Source: Burkholderia sp. Ax-1719 | GTDB taxonomy: Bacteria > Pseudomonadota > Gammaproteobacteria > Burkholderiales > Burkholderiaceae | Reading direction: 5' to 3' | DNA length: 64,000 nucleotides | NCBI RefSeq assembly: GCF_011753055.1 | Contig: NZ_VWWJ01000011.1 | Coordinates: 124,001 to 188,000 of the forward strand | Shown: in pieces, positions 43,134-52,526 of the stretch | Position numbering within the stretch: position 1 is the first letter of the stretch | Layout of the letters: each line of letters begins with the position of its first letter | The notes under the pieces: generated by a model | Databases searched by the model: none | What the model was told of the DNA's origin: nothing | What the model saw: the letters and a program-made list of their open reading frames with translations, nothing else | Translations under genes and position numbers: made by a program

Positions 43134-43220
43134 CGCTTGCCTCCTTTCTCATGAGTTCTGCTTATCCAATCGAGTGTAGCACCGCGATGCGCCGTGCCCA
43201 GTGGCACGCTGCGCGCCGTG

Positions 43221-43688
43221 TCAGGGCGCATCCTGTTGCGCGGCGCGCGCCTCGAACCAGCTCTGGCTGCCGTCGCGCAGCCACGTCGCGAGCCGCTCGA
43301 CCACGGCTTGCGGGTCCTGCGAAGCACCGCGCAGCGCGCATTCCCAGATCACGGCGACGCGCCAGCCCTGCGCGGTGAGGGCGGCGAGCGCACGGGCGTC
43401 GTTGGTGCGGTTGCGGTCGATCTTGGCGCGCCAGAACTCGGGGCGCGTGGACGGCCATTTGAAGAGCGGACAGTTGTGGCCGTGCCAGAAGCAGCCGTGC
43501 ACGAGCACCACGGCGCGATAACGCGGCAACACGATATCGGGGCGTCCGGGCAGCTCGCGCACGTCGAGCCGGAAGCGAAAGCCGCGTCGATGCAGCAGGC
43601 TGCGGATCAGGACTTCGGGTTTGGTGTTGCGCCCGCGGATGCCGGACATCATCCGGCTGCGGGTCGCGCTGTCGACGACGTCGACCAT
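43221..43688 (-). CDS. vsr: Very short patch repair endonuclease
   Basis: Nicks 5' to the T of T:G mismatches that arise when 5-methylcytosine deaminates. The 155-residue protein keeps the catalytic set at the same numbers as E. coli Vsr: Glu25, Asp51 (GRPDIVLP), His64 (VLVHGCFWHGH), His69 and His71, with Cys and Trp residues that support the zinc site and intercalation. It starts six bases after the methyltransferase stop and is translated with it, which is the standard arrangement. Confidence 0.95.
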   Translation of the reverse strand: MVDVVDSATRSRMMSGIRGRNTKPEVLIRSLLHRRGFRFRLDVRELPGRPDIVLPRYRAVVLVHGCFWHGHNCPLFKWPSTRPEFWRAKIDRNRTNDARALAALTAQGWRVAVIWECALRGASQDPQAVVERLATWLRDGSQSWFEARAAQQDAP

Positions 43689-43694
43689 GAGGTG

Positions 43695-45065
43695 TCAGGC
43701 GGCCAGCGCCGTTTCGTCTTTCGACGTCTTGCTGGTGCGCCGCCGTGCAGGCGCTTTCGTCCGGGCTTTGGCGGGCGCGGTGTCGCGGCCCAGCGCCGCG
43801 TCGAGGTGCGGCACCATCGCGCGCGCCACTTCGCGCATCACCGGCATCACCACGCTGTTGCCGAACTGGCGGTACGCCTGGGTGTCGCTCACGGGAATGC
43901 GGAAGGTGTCGGGAAAGCCCATCAGGCGTGCGCACTCGCGCGGCGTGAGGCGGCGCGGACGCAGCCCTTCGCCCTGATGCACGAGGATTTCGCTGCCGTC
44001 CTTGTGATAGCGCGCCGACAGCGTGCGCGTGACGCTATGCGGGAACGCCAGTCCGTAGCCGAAGCCATTGCCCGCCGCGCGATGCTTTTCGGCATATTGC
44101 TGCAGATAGGCCCACAGGCCCGGCGTGAGCGTGTACTTCGGCTGCACGCGGCGCGCGGTGTGATCGAAGAAGCGCTCGCCGTCCCATGGCAGCAGCGGCT
44201 CGCTGCCGTCGGTGCGATGCAGGACCGAAGCGAGACGCGGGCCTTCGTCGGGCAGGCTGAGCGCGTCCCAGGTGAACGGCGTCGGCTCCCGAAAGCCGAC
44301 GATGATGATGCGCTCGCGATGCTGCGGCGTGAAATGACGCCCGTCGATCACGCGGTAGTGGACGTCGTAGCCCAGTTCGTCGCGCAGCACTTGCAGGATC
44401 ACGTCGAAGGTGCGGCCATGATCGTGCGAGAGCAGATTCTTGACGTTCTCCAGCAGGAAGGCGGCGGGACGCTTTTCGGCGATGATGCGCGCGACGTCGA
44501 AAAACAGCGTGCCTTGCGTGCTGCACTCGAAACCGTGCGGACGGCCCATCGCGTTCTTTTTCGACACGCCCGCGATCGAGAACGGCTGGCACGGAAAACC
44601 CGCGAGCAGCACATCGTGATCGGGCACTTCGGCGGCGGGAAACTCGACGATATCGCCCACGTAGGCATGGCCTTCGCCATCCTTCGGGCCGTAGTTTTCC
44701 AGATAGGTCTTCTTCGAGAACGGGTTCCACTCGCTCGTCATCACGCAGGCGCCGCCGTGGGCCTCGAAGCCCATTCGGATACCGCCGATACCCGCGAACA
44801 GGTCGACGAAGCGAAAGCGCGCGGGCGCGGCAGGCGCCGCTGCGCGGGCGGCAGCGGGCTCGGTGCTGCGCAGCAACTCGCGCAGCGCGGCGTCGAGCAT
44901 GGCGGGGCACGGCGTTTCGCCTTTTTCCCATCGACGCACGGTCTTGACGTCCTTGCCGACGTGGGTGGCGATCTGCTGCTGCGTGAATCGTTGACGTGCC
45001 TGCGCAAGCAGGTCTCGCGGATTGGCCGGGTGCACGAAGTCCTCTCTGGGTATTTTGGCGGACAT
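43695..45065 (-). CDS. dcm: DNA (cytosine-5) methyltransferase, Dcm-like
   Basis: Methylates cytosine C5 in DNA. The 456-residue protein has an N-terminal helix-turn-helix-like segment (QQQIATHVGKDVKTVRRWEKGE, 29-50), SAM motif VDLFAGIGGIRMGF, catalytic Cys159 (GFPCQPFS), ENVKNL, QHRERI and the C-terminal RIPVSDTQAYRQFGNSVV. Many stretches, such as STQGTLFFDV and RRLTPRECARLMGF, match E. coli Dcm, so CCWGG is the probable target. The target-recognition region is similar but not identical. No restriction gene is adjacent; Vsr follows directly. Confidence 0.92.
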   Translation of the reverse strand: MSAKIPREDFVHPANPRDLLAQARQRFTQQQIATHVGKDVKTVRRWEKGETPCPAMLDAALRELLRSTEPAAARAAAPAAPARFRFVDLFAGIGGIRMGFEAHGGACVMTSEWNPFSKKTYLENYGPKDGEGHAYVGDIVEFPAAEVPDHDVLLAGFPCQPFSIAGVSKKNAMGRPHGFECSTQGTLFFDVARIIAEKRPAAFLLENVKNLLSHDHGRTFDVILQVLRDELGYDVHYRVIDGRHFTPQHRERIIIVGFREPTPFTWDALSLPDEGPRLASVLHRTDGSEPLLPWDGERFFDHTARRVQPKYTLTPGLWAYLQQYAEKHRAAGNGFGYGLAFPHSVTRTLSARYHKDGSEILVHQGEGLRPRRLTPRECARLMGFPDTFRIPVSDTQAYRQFGNSVVMPVMREVARAMVPHLDAALGRDTAPAKARTKAPARRRTSKTSKDETALAA

Positions 45066-45194
45066 TATGACCGATGCCTGACCCGGTACGCCAGGAATTA
45101 CGGGCGCGATCGAGCTTGAGCGCGCGCAAATGCGTCTACCCCGGCACGCGCGAGCGAACCGGGGAAAGCGGATCCAGTGAGGAACGACGGAAAA

Positions 45195-45494
45195 CTAGTG
45201 GTTCGCGATCTGGCCAGTGGCCTGCCTGGCGAGGCTCGCGGCCATCGAGGCGGCGTTCAGCTCGTGCAGGTCGATCTGCACCAGCAGGCTGTCGATGTCG
45301 GCAAGCTGGCCTTTATTGATATGGCCAGTGTCGAGCAGCCGATGCAGGCGCGCGCGCCAGTAATTCGCGGAGAGGATCGGTCCGCCGAGGTCGCCCGTGA
45401 GGGAGAGCGGCATGACGCGACGGATGTGGGCAATGTCCTGATCGATCAGATTCGACATCAGGTAGCCGGGCGGGAGGGGACGGAGCGTGTCCAT
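45195..45494 (-). CDS. Hypothetical 99-residue protein
   Basis: I do not recognise it. It is soluble and mostly helical by composition (HIRRVMPLSLTGDLGGPIL, YWRARLHRLLDTGHINKGQLADIDSLLVQIDLHEL). Base composition fits the genome. Neither the ATG at 45494 nor the later ATG at 45458 has a good ribosome site, so the start is uncertain. It stands alone in the same direction as dcm and vsr, 130 bp upstream of dcm. Confidence 0.5.
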   Translation of the reverse strand: MDTLRPLPPGYLMSNLIDQDIAHIRRVMPLSLTGDLGGPILSANYWRARLHRLLDTGHINKGQLADIDSLLVQIDLHELNAASMAASLARQATGQIANH

Positions 45495-45640
45495 GTAAGG
45501 AGATTACGACAGCTCCGACCCTAACTTTAATCTAATCGTGCTCCACGTTTACCCTGGGAGGCGTTATTGCCGTGCCATTTGTCCTGTCAACAGGGACGAT
45601 CCAATGCTGTGATCTGGCGCAAATTAACGATCCTGCCGGT

Positions 45641-45733
45641 TCAGCGCAGCAACAGCATCGTCAGCGACGAATAGACCACGGCGGTCAGCGCGGCGATGAG
45701 GGCGTAAACGTAGGGCGCGTAGGGCGTGGTCAT
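45641..45733 (-). CDS. Thirty-residue single-helix membrane protein
   Basis: A short frame of 30 codons: residues 9-29 are one continuous hydrophobic helix (YALIAALTAVVYSSLTMLLL), preceded by a short TTPYAPYV segment and ended by a single Arg. GGAG lies nine bases upstream of the ATG. Size and layout are those of regulatory or accessory small membrane proteins such as those of oxidase or transporter complexes, but no partner gene is next to it. Composition and start context make it plausible; expression is unproven. Confidence 0.5.
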   Translation of the reverse strand: MTTPYAPYVYALIAALTAVVYSSLTMLLLR

Positions 45734-45870
45734 GGCGGGGGTCTCCGAGGGTCTCCGGCTGGGCACCGGTGTGCTGGAAACCATCGTAGGCGATGCGCGA
45801 GCGCGTGAAGGTTAACAATTGACAAACCTTGGTGCGCTCGCGGGCGCAACCTCGCCAGAGCGGCGGAGGC

Positions 45871-46161
45871 TTATTCGTCGGCGGCGGGTGCGGCCGGTTC
45901 GTCGGTCGCGGGAGCCGGGCCTTGCACCGCGCCGTCGAAGAAACGGCGCGTCGCTTCGAACGACTGCAGCATCTGCTCGGGCCACGGCGATTGCAGCATC
46001 ACCGCCTGATGGTTTTCGAACGTCGACGACAGCAGCTTGATCAGCTCCGGCGAGCTGAAGTGGCGCAGCAGCACGCTCACGGCGATGGCGGTGGCCTGGC
46101 TCGCGCCGGCGGTCTGCAGTTCGGAGTGGGTGAGAGCGGCGACTTGCTTGTTGATGTCCAT
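45871..46161 (-). CDS. Hypothetical 96-residue protein with Pro/Ala tail
   Basis: I do not recognise a family. The first 70 residues look helical (MDINKQVAALTHSELQTAG, ISVLLRHFSSPELIKLL-like segment, PWPEQMLQSFEATRRFF) and the last 20 are Pro/Ala/Asp/Glu-rich. It is soluble. An AGG-type site precedes the ATG. It is leftward, as are its neighbours on both sides, but with wide spacing. Confidence 0.55.
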   Translation of the reverse strand: MDINKQVAALTHSELQTAGASQATAIAVSVLLRHFSSPELIKLLSSTFENHQAVMLQSPWPEQMLQSFEATRRFFDGAVQGPAPATDEPAAPAADE

Positions 46162-46370
46162 GGTGGATCTGCCTCGAAAGAGCGCGCTGCGGCGCGCGTG
46201 GATTCAAGCGGAAGCGAACCGCGTGCCGCGCAGCACTGGAAAAATGGAAAACGGAAACCGGGATGGCTGCTCTGGGTAAGACCAGGCTGAACGTGGGCGA
46301 CGACGGAGCGGGCGAAGGAGACGGGCGGCGCGATCGGCCGCGCACATGGCGCAACGGCGCGGCATCGATC

Positions 46371-46445
46371 TGGTCCCCCTGGCAGGAATCGAACCTGCAT
46401 CTAGCGCTTAGGAGGCACTTGTTCTATCCATTGAACTACAGGGAG
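46371..46445 (-). tRNA. tRNA-Arg, anticodon CCU
   Basis: A complete 75-base cloverleaf on the reverse strand: acceptor CTCCCTG paired with CAGGGGG (one T-G pair), D stem GTTC/GAAC, anticodon loop CTCCTAA with anticodon CCT (reads AGG), T arm GCAGG-TTCGATT-CCTGC, discriminator A and encoded CCA at 46373-46371. AGG is a rare codon in such genomes. tRNA genes are frequent integration sites, but I saw no integrase or duplicated 3' end here. Confidence 0.95.
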
Positions 46446-46615
46446 CGCTCAGTACCGCTCACGGGGATCGGAAGCCCCGACTCCGCCCAGCCGCCATGTT
46501 TCCCAAGTTACCCGTCATGGCGCGGAGTCCGCGCGAGGACGTTGCCCGCGCAGGCGCAAGAGTATAGCAAAGGCAATGCGGCTGGAAAATGTCGCCCTGA
46601 AGGCGCGCTGGTGCC

Positions 46616-46798
46616 TCAGAACTCGACGACAGCGAATTCCGGCTTGCCCACGTCGCACAACGGGCAGCGCCAGTCGTCCGGGATATCCGCGAAGCGCGTG
46701 CCGGCGGCGATGCCTTCGTCGGGCAGGCCTTCTTCTTCGTTATAGATCCAGCCGCAGATCAGGCAGACCCAGCTCTTGTACTCGATGACTTCGCTCAC
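46616..46798 (-). CDS. rubA: Rubredoxin
   Basis: A 60-residue iron-sulfur electron carrier. Two Cys pairs bind a single iron: CLICGW near residues 12-17 and CPLCDV near 45-50, with the classic YNEEEGLPDEGIAAGTRFADIPDDW between. The usual CPxCG has Asp in place of Gly after the last Cys, a minor change. The start is GTG at 46798. Aerobic rubredoxins of this kind serve alkane hydroxylases or oxidative-stress enzymes; no partner gene is adjacent. Confidence 0.95.
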   Translation of the reverse strand: MSEVIEYKSWVCLICGWIYNEEEGLPDEGIAAGTRFADIPDDWRCPLCDVGKPEFAVVEF

Positions 46799-47017
46799 AA
46801 CACACCTTTTTCAATGCAGTTCGCGGCGCGCGGCCGCGGAGAAACCCTTTCATGTGGCCCCGTTTATCCGGGGCGAGGGCGAGCCGCGATGTTACCGGAA
46901 AACGGCAGGCGCACCTTCAGCTTGACGTTTGCAACGCTGCGGCAGGCGCGCGGCGTCGCGTCATCGGTGCGGTGTATGCTTGGCCGCGAATGGAGTTCAC
47001 CCAAGGAGCGATCAATC

Positions 47018-47428
47018 ATGAAAAAAACCTGGCTGGCCGGCATGACCTTCGCGGCGTGCCTCGTGGCAAACGGCTTCGCGAGCAGCGTTGCGCAGGCCGA
47101 GGGCGTCTACTTCATTGAGCCGAAGGACGGCGCGACCGTGAGCAACCCGGTGCATATCAAGTTCGGCATCGACGGCATGACGGTCACGCCCGCGGGCACC
47201 GTCACGCCTGGCACGGGCCACCATCATCTGCTGATCGACGGACAGCCGCTGCCGAAGGGCGAAGTCGTGCCCGTCAGCGACAAATCGATTCACTACGGCA
47301 AAGGCCAGACCGAAGCCGATATCACGCTGCCGCCCGGCGACCACACGCTCACCGCGCAGTTCGCCAACGGCGCGCACCAGTCCTATGGCCCCGAATGGAG
47401 CCAGACGATCACGGTGCATGTGAAGTAA
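47018..47428 (+). CDS. Secreted DUF4399 protein
   Basis: A 136-residue exported protein. The signal peptide MKKTWLAGMTFAACLVANGFASSVAQA cleaves near residue 27. The mature part, GVYFIEPKDGATVSNPVHIKFGIDGMTV...GHHHLLIDG...PPGDHTLTAQFANGAHQSYGPEWSQTITVHV, is the DUF4399 beta-sandwich. Conserved histidines (GTGHHHLLID) could bind metal. The function of the family is unknown. AGGAG precedes the ATG at 47018. Confidence 0.88.
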   Translation: MKKTWLAGMTFAACLVANGFASSVAQAEGVYFIEPKDGATVSNPVHIKFGIDGMTVTPAGTVTPGTGHHHLLIDGQPLPKGEVVPVSDKSIHYGKGQTEADITLPPGDHTLTAQFANGAHQSYGPEWSQTITVHVK

Positions 47429-47503
47429 GCCCGCCACCGGGGCGCACGCCGCGCCCCGTTACAATACGCGCTTGCTCTCCAACGCAGGCCACGGTTTCCA
47501 TCC

Positions 47504-49432
47504 ATGTCGCTTTACACCATCACCGGCGCTCAACTCGCGTTCGGCCACGTCGCGCTGCTCGATCACGCGGACTTTTCGCTCGAAGCCGGCGAGCGCGTCG
47601 GGCTGATCGGCCGTAACGGCGCGGGTAAATCCTCGCTGCTCACGATCGTCGCCGATCTCGCCCGTCCCGACGACGGCCTCGTCACGCGTCAGCAGAATCT
47701 CACGACCGTCTACGTGCCGCAGGAGCCGGATTTCGATACCGACGCCTCGGTATTCGACACGGTCGCCTCGGGCCTCGCACACGTGCAAACACTGCTCGAC
47801 GAATTCGACGTGGTCGCGCACAAGCTGGCGGAAACGCCGGAAGGCGCGGAACACGACGCGCTGCTCGCGCGCATGAACACGCTGCAATCGTCGCTCGACA
47901 CGGCCGATGGCTGGAACTGGCGCACGCGCGTGTCCACCACGCTCGCGCAGATCGGCCTGGACGGCGGGGCGCGCGTGGGCGCGCTCTCGGGCGGGATGCA
48001 AAAACGCGTGGCGCTGGCGCGCGCGCTCGTGCTGCAACCCGACGTCCTGCTGCTCGACGAACCGACCAACCATCTGGACTTCGACGGCATCCGCTGGCTC
48101 GAAGAACTGCTGGTGTCGCAGCGTTCGAGCCTGCTGTTCATCACCCACGATCGCGCGTTCCTCGACCGCGTGGCCACGCGCATCGTCGAACTCGATCGCG
48201 GCAAGCTGCTCTCGTATCCGGGCAACTTCTCGCAGTATCAGGAGCGCAAGGCGCTGCAACTCGAAGTCGAGCGCGTCGAAAACGAGAAGTTCGACAAGCT
48301 GCTCGCGCAGGAAGAAGTGTGGATCCGCAAGGGCGTGGAAGCGCGCCGCACGCGCAGCGTCGGGCGCATCGCGCGCCTCGTGCAGATGCGCAACGACCGC
48401 GCCGAGCGCCGCAACGTGCAGGGCAACGTGAAGCTCGACGTCGCGCAGGGCGAGAAGTCGGGCAAGATCGTCGCGGAACTCACGGACGTGGTGAAGCAAT
48501 ACGGCGGCCGCACCATCGTCGACCGCTTCACGGGCACGGTGATGCGCGGCGACAAGATCGGTTTTGTTGGTCCGAACGGCGCGGGCAAGACCACGCTGCT
48601 GAAGCTGATTCTCGGCTCGCTGAAGCCCGATGAAGGCACGGTGCGCGTCGGCACGAACCTGCAGGTGGCGTACTTCGACCAGATGCGCGCCCAGCTCGAC
48701 CTGGAAAAGACCCTCGCCGATACCATCAGCCCGGGCAGCGACTGGGTCGAAATCAACGGCGCGAAGAAGCACGTCATGAGCTATCTGGGCGACTTCCTGT
48801 TCGCGCCGGAGCGCGCGCGTTCGCCGGTGAAATCGCTGTCGGGCGGCGAGCGCAACCGTCTGCTGCTCGCGCGTCTGTTTGCGCGGCCCGCGAACGTGCT
48901 GGTGCTCGACGAGCCGACCAACGACCTCGACATCCCGACGCTCGAACTGCTCGAAGAACTGCTCGCCGATTACGACGGCACCGTGCTGCTGGTCTCGCAC
49001 GATCGCGCGTTCCTCGACAACGTGGTGACGTCGGTGATCGCGTCGGAAGGCGAGGGCAAGTGGCGCGAATACGTCGGCGGCTTCACCGACTGGCAGACGC
49101 AGAGCGCGCGCTCGCAGGAAATCGCCGAAGCGCGTGCGCCGAAAGACGCCGCGCCGGCTGCTGCCGCGTCGAAGGACAGTTCGGCAGGCCGCAATGCGCA
49201 GCGCAGCGTGAAACTGTCGTTCAAGGAACAGCGCGAGCTGGACGAACTGCCGAAGAAGATCGAGGCGCTGGAAACGGAGCAGAAGACCATCGGCGCGCAA
49301 ATCGAAGACGGTTCGATCTTCGCGAAGGATGGCAAGGAAGCGACGCGGATGACCGAACGCTACGCGCAGATCGACGAGGAATTGATCGTGGCGCTGGAGC
49401 GCTGGGAAGAGCTTGAGGCGAAGCGGAAGTGA
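47504..49432 (+). CDS. uup: ABC-F ATPase, Uup type
   Basis: A soluble 642-residue protein with two ATPase domains and no membrane part. Walker A motifs are GRNGAGKSS (36-44) and GPNGAGKTT (about 354-362); signatures are ALSGGMQKR and SLSGGERNR; Walker B regions are LLLDEPTNHLD and LVLDEPTNDLD. A charged linker (P-site tRNA-interacting motif) joins them, and the C-terminal 80 residues form a coiled coil (SFKEQRELDELPKKIEALE...) that in E. coli Uup binds branched DNA. ABC-F proteins act at the ribosome; Uup also affects transposon precise excision. Confidence 0.93.
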   Translation: MSLYTITGAQLAFGHVALLDHADFSLEAGERVGLIGRNGAGKSSLLTIVADLARPDDGLVTRQQNLTTVYVPQEPDFDTDASVFDTVASGLAHVQTLLDEFDVVAHKLAETPEGAEHDALLARMNTLQSSLDTADGWNWRTRVSTTLAQIGLDGGARVGALSGGMQKRVALARALVLQPDVLLLDEPTNHLDFDGIRWLEELLVSQRSSLLFITHDRAFLDRVATRIVELDRGKLLSYPGNFSQYQERKALQLEVERVENEKFDKLLAQEEVWIRKGVEARRTRSVGRIARLVQMRNDRAERRNVQGNVKLDVAQGEKSGKIVAELTDVVKQYGGRTIVDRFTGTVMRGDKIGFVGPNGAGKTTLLKLILGSLKPDEGTVRVGTNLQVAYFDQMRAQLDLEKTLADTISPGSDWVEINGAKKHVMSYLGDFLFAPERARSPVKSLSGGERNRLLLARLFARPANVLVLDEPTNDLDIPTLELLEELLADYDGTVLLVSHDRAFLDNVVTSVIASEGEGKWREYVGGFTDWQTQSARSQEIAEARAPKDAAPAAAASKDSSAGRNAQRSVKLSFKEQRELDELPKKIEALETEQKTIGAQIEDGSIFAKDGKEATRMTERYAQIDEELIVALERWEELEAKRK

Positions 49433-49441
49433 TGCTTTCAG

Positions 49442-49470
49442 AAAAAAGCGGCCTGTGGGCCGCTTTTTTT
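49442..49470. terminator. Bidirectional terminator after uup
   Basis: AAAAAAGCGGCC pairs with GGCCGCTTTTTT around TGTG. The stop codon of the convergent hepT-like gene begins within it. Confidence 0.93.
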
Positions 49471-49819
49471 ATGGCTTCAGTTTCAAGAGTGCAGTTTGGA
49501 GTTCACGCAGGTCGTGCTGGATCGTTTGCCAGATAACATCGGTGTTGATGGCGTAGTAGCCATGCGAGATGCGGTTGCGCGTGCCGTACATGGCTTGCCA
49601 TGGAATCTCGGGATGGGCTGCGACGAAATCAGGATCATCGAGCATCACATTTCGTGCTGCTTCGCCGATAACTTCCAGGTTGCGCACGACAGCGTCAATG
49701 GCAATCGGCGTCGTTTCGAATTGCGCCCTGGAAAGCGGAGCCGTGTATTCAAGAATCCGGCGAATTGCTTCGAGCATGTGGTCGATATAGTCGGCGGTGC
49801 GCAGGTCTTTTTTCCTCAT
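49469..49819 (-). CDS. hepT: HepT-like HEPN ribonuclease toxin (DUF86)
   Basis: A 116-residue all-helical HEPN protein. The catalytic RX4HXY motif is RNRISHGY with Arg81, His86 and Tyr88, the tyrosine that MntA-type antitoxins AMPylate. IDAVVRNLEVIGEAARNV and EIPWQAMYGTRN are diagnostic of the family. The start overlaps the stop of the nucleotidyltransferase gene (ATGA), so the two are coupled, with the antitoxin translated first. Toxicity here is inferred from family members such as Shewanella HepT. Confidence 0.92.
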   Translation of the reverse strand: MRKKDLRTADYIDHMLEAIRRILEYTAPLSRAQFETTPIAIDAVVRNLEVIGEAARNVMLDDPDFVAAHPEIPWQAMYGTRNRISHGYYAINTDVIWQTIQHDLRELQTALLKLKP

Positions 49820-50106
49820 ACAGGGACGGCCTCGCCCACGACTGTGCCACGGAAACGTGCGGGCAGATCCCCTGGCGTGCGCACATCGACTCGCACGCCC
49901 AGCAACGCCTCCAGACGCAACTGGATCCGCGCGAGATCGAACAGCGACGTTTCAGGCGTCGGATCAACCAGCAGATCCAGATCGCTCTCGTCATCGTCCT
50001 CATCCCGCGCCGACGAGCCGAACACGCGCGCATTGGTCGCGTGATGGCTGGCGACGATTTCACGGATTTCCGCACGATGTGCGCGCAAAGCTTCGGATGG
50101 CTTCAT
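49816..50106 (-). CDS. mntA: MntA-like nucleotidyltransferase antitoxin
   Basis: A 96-residue minimal nucleotidyltransferase. The GSX10DXD motif is GSSARDEDDDESDLDLLV, with Gly30, Ser31, Asp42 and Asp44, the metal/ATP site. Family members AMPylate the HepT tyrosine to silence it. I place the start at 50106 (GGAGG upstream) rather than at the ATG 12 codons earlier. The usual ARG after GS is ARD here. With hepT it makes a complete two-gene module just upstream of parE, in the opposite direction. Confidence 0.9.
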   Translation of the reverse strand: MKPSEALRAHRAEIREIVASHHATNARVFGSSARDEDDDESDLDLLVDPTPETSLFDLARIQLRLEALLGVRVDVRTPGDLPARFRGTVVGEAVPV

Positions 50107-50472
50107 GACACCTCCACGTTCCCCGGCAAATTGGCAAACCACGCAACGAACAGTCCAGCAAACCGCGCAAAATCTGCGCTAGATCACTCGCACCCAACCC
50201 CCTGCCGCAAGCGGCCCATTCTACGCGACTCACCCCTGCAAGCGCCCCCTGGCCGAACGGCCGACCCCTTCGCAAATTGCCGCGCGGTCCCAAATCAGTA
50301 CAATACCTCGCGAATACGGCGGACCGGGCTCGCGCGCCGCGCCTGCGCGCCAGGCGAGCAGTCTGTTTACGCCATTGTTTCGTCACGGTTTTTTTGAACA
50401 CTCAACGCGTTTTCCCCGCAGATGTCCACAGGCTCTGTGGACAAGCGCGCGGACAACTCCCTGCGGATCACC
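50107..50472. other. Divergent gap between mntA and parE (366 bp)
   Basis: It contains the parE promoter at 50277-50304 and must hold the mntA promoter nearer 50107-50200, which I could not define. Two AT-richer copies of GCAAACC.CGCAA occur near 50140-50175. No gene is supported. Confidence 0.5.
50277..50304 (+). promoter_or_regulatory. Sigma-70 promoter of parE
   Basis: TTGCCG (50277-50282) and TACAAT (50299-50304) with a 16-bp spacer. The transcript would carry a leader of about 160 bases to the ATG at 50473. Confidence 0.6.
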
Positions 50473-52464
<1,992 letters not shown>

Positions 52465-52526
52465 TCCGCGCTTTCAGACATAGACAAGCCCACACCAGCC
52501 ACACAGATATACGGACTGATTGAAAC

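Noticed and set aside
46371..46445. tRNA-Arg as an attachment site of an integrated element
   Set aside because: No integrase, no repeated tRNA 3' end and no composition change next to it.
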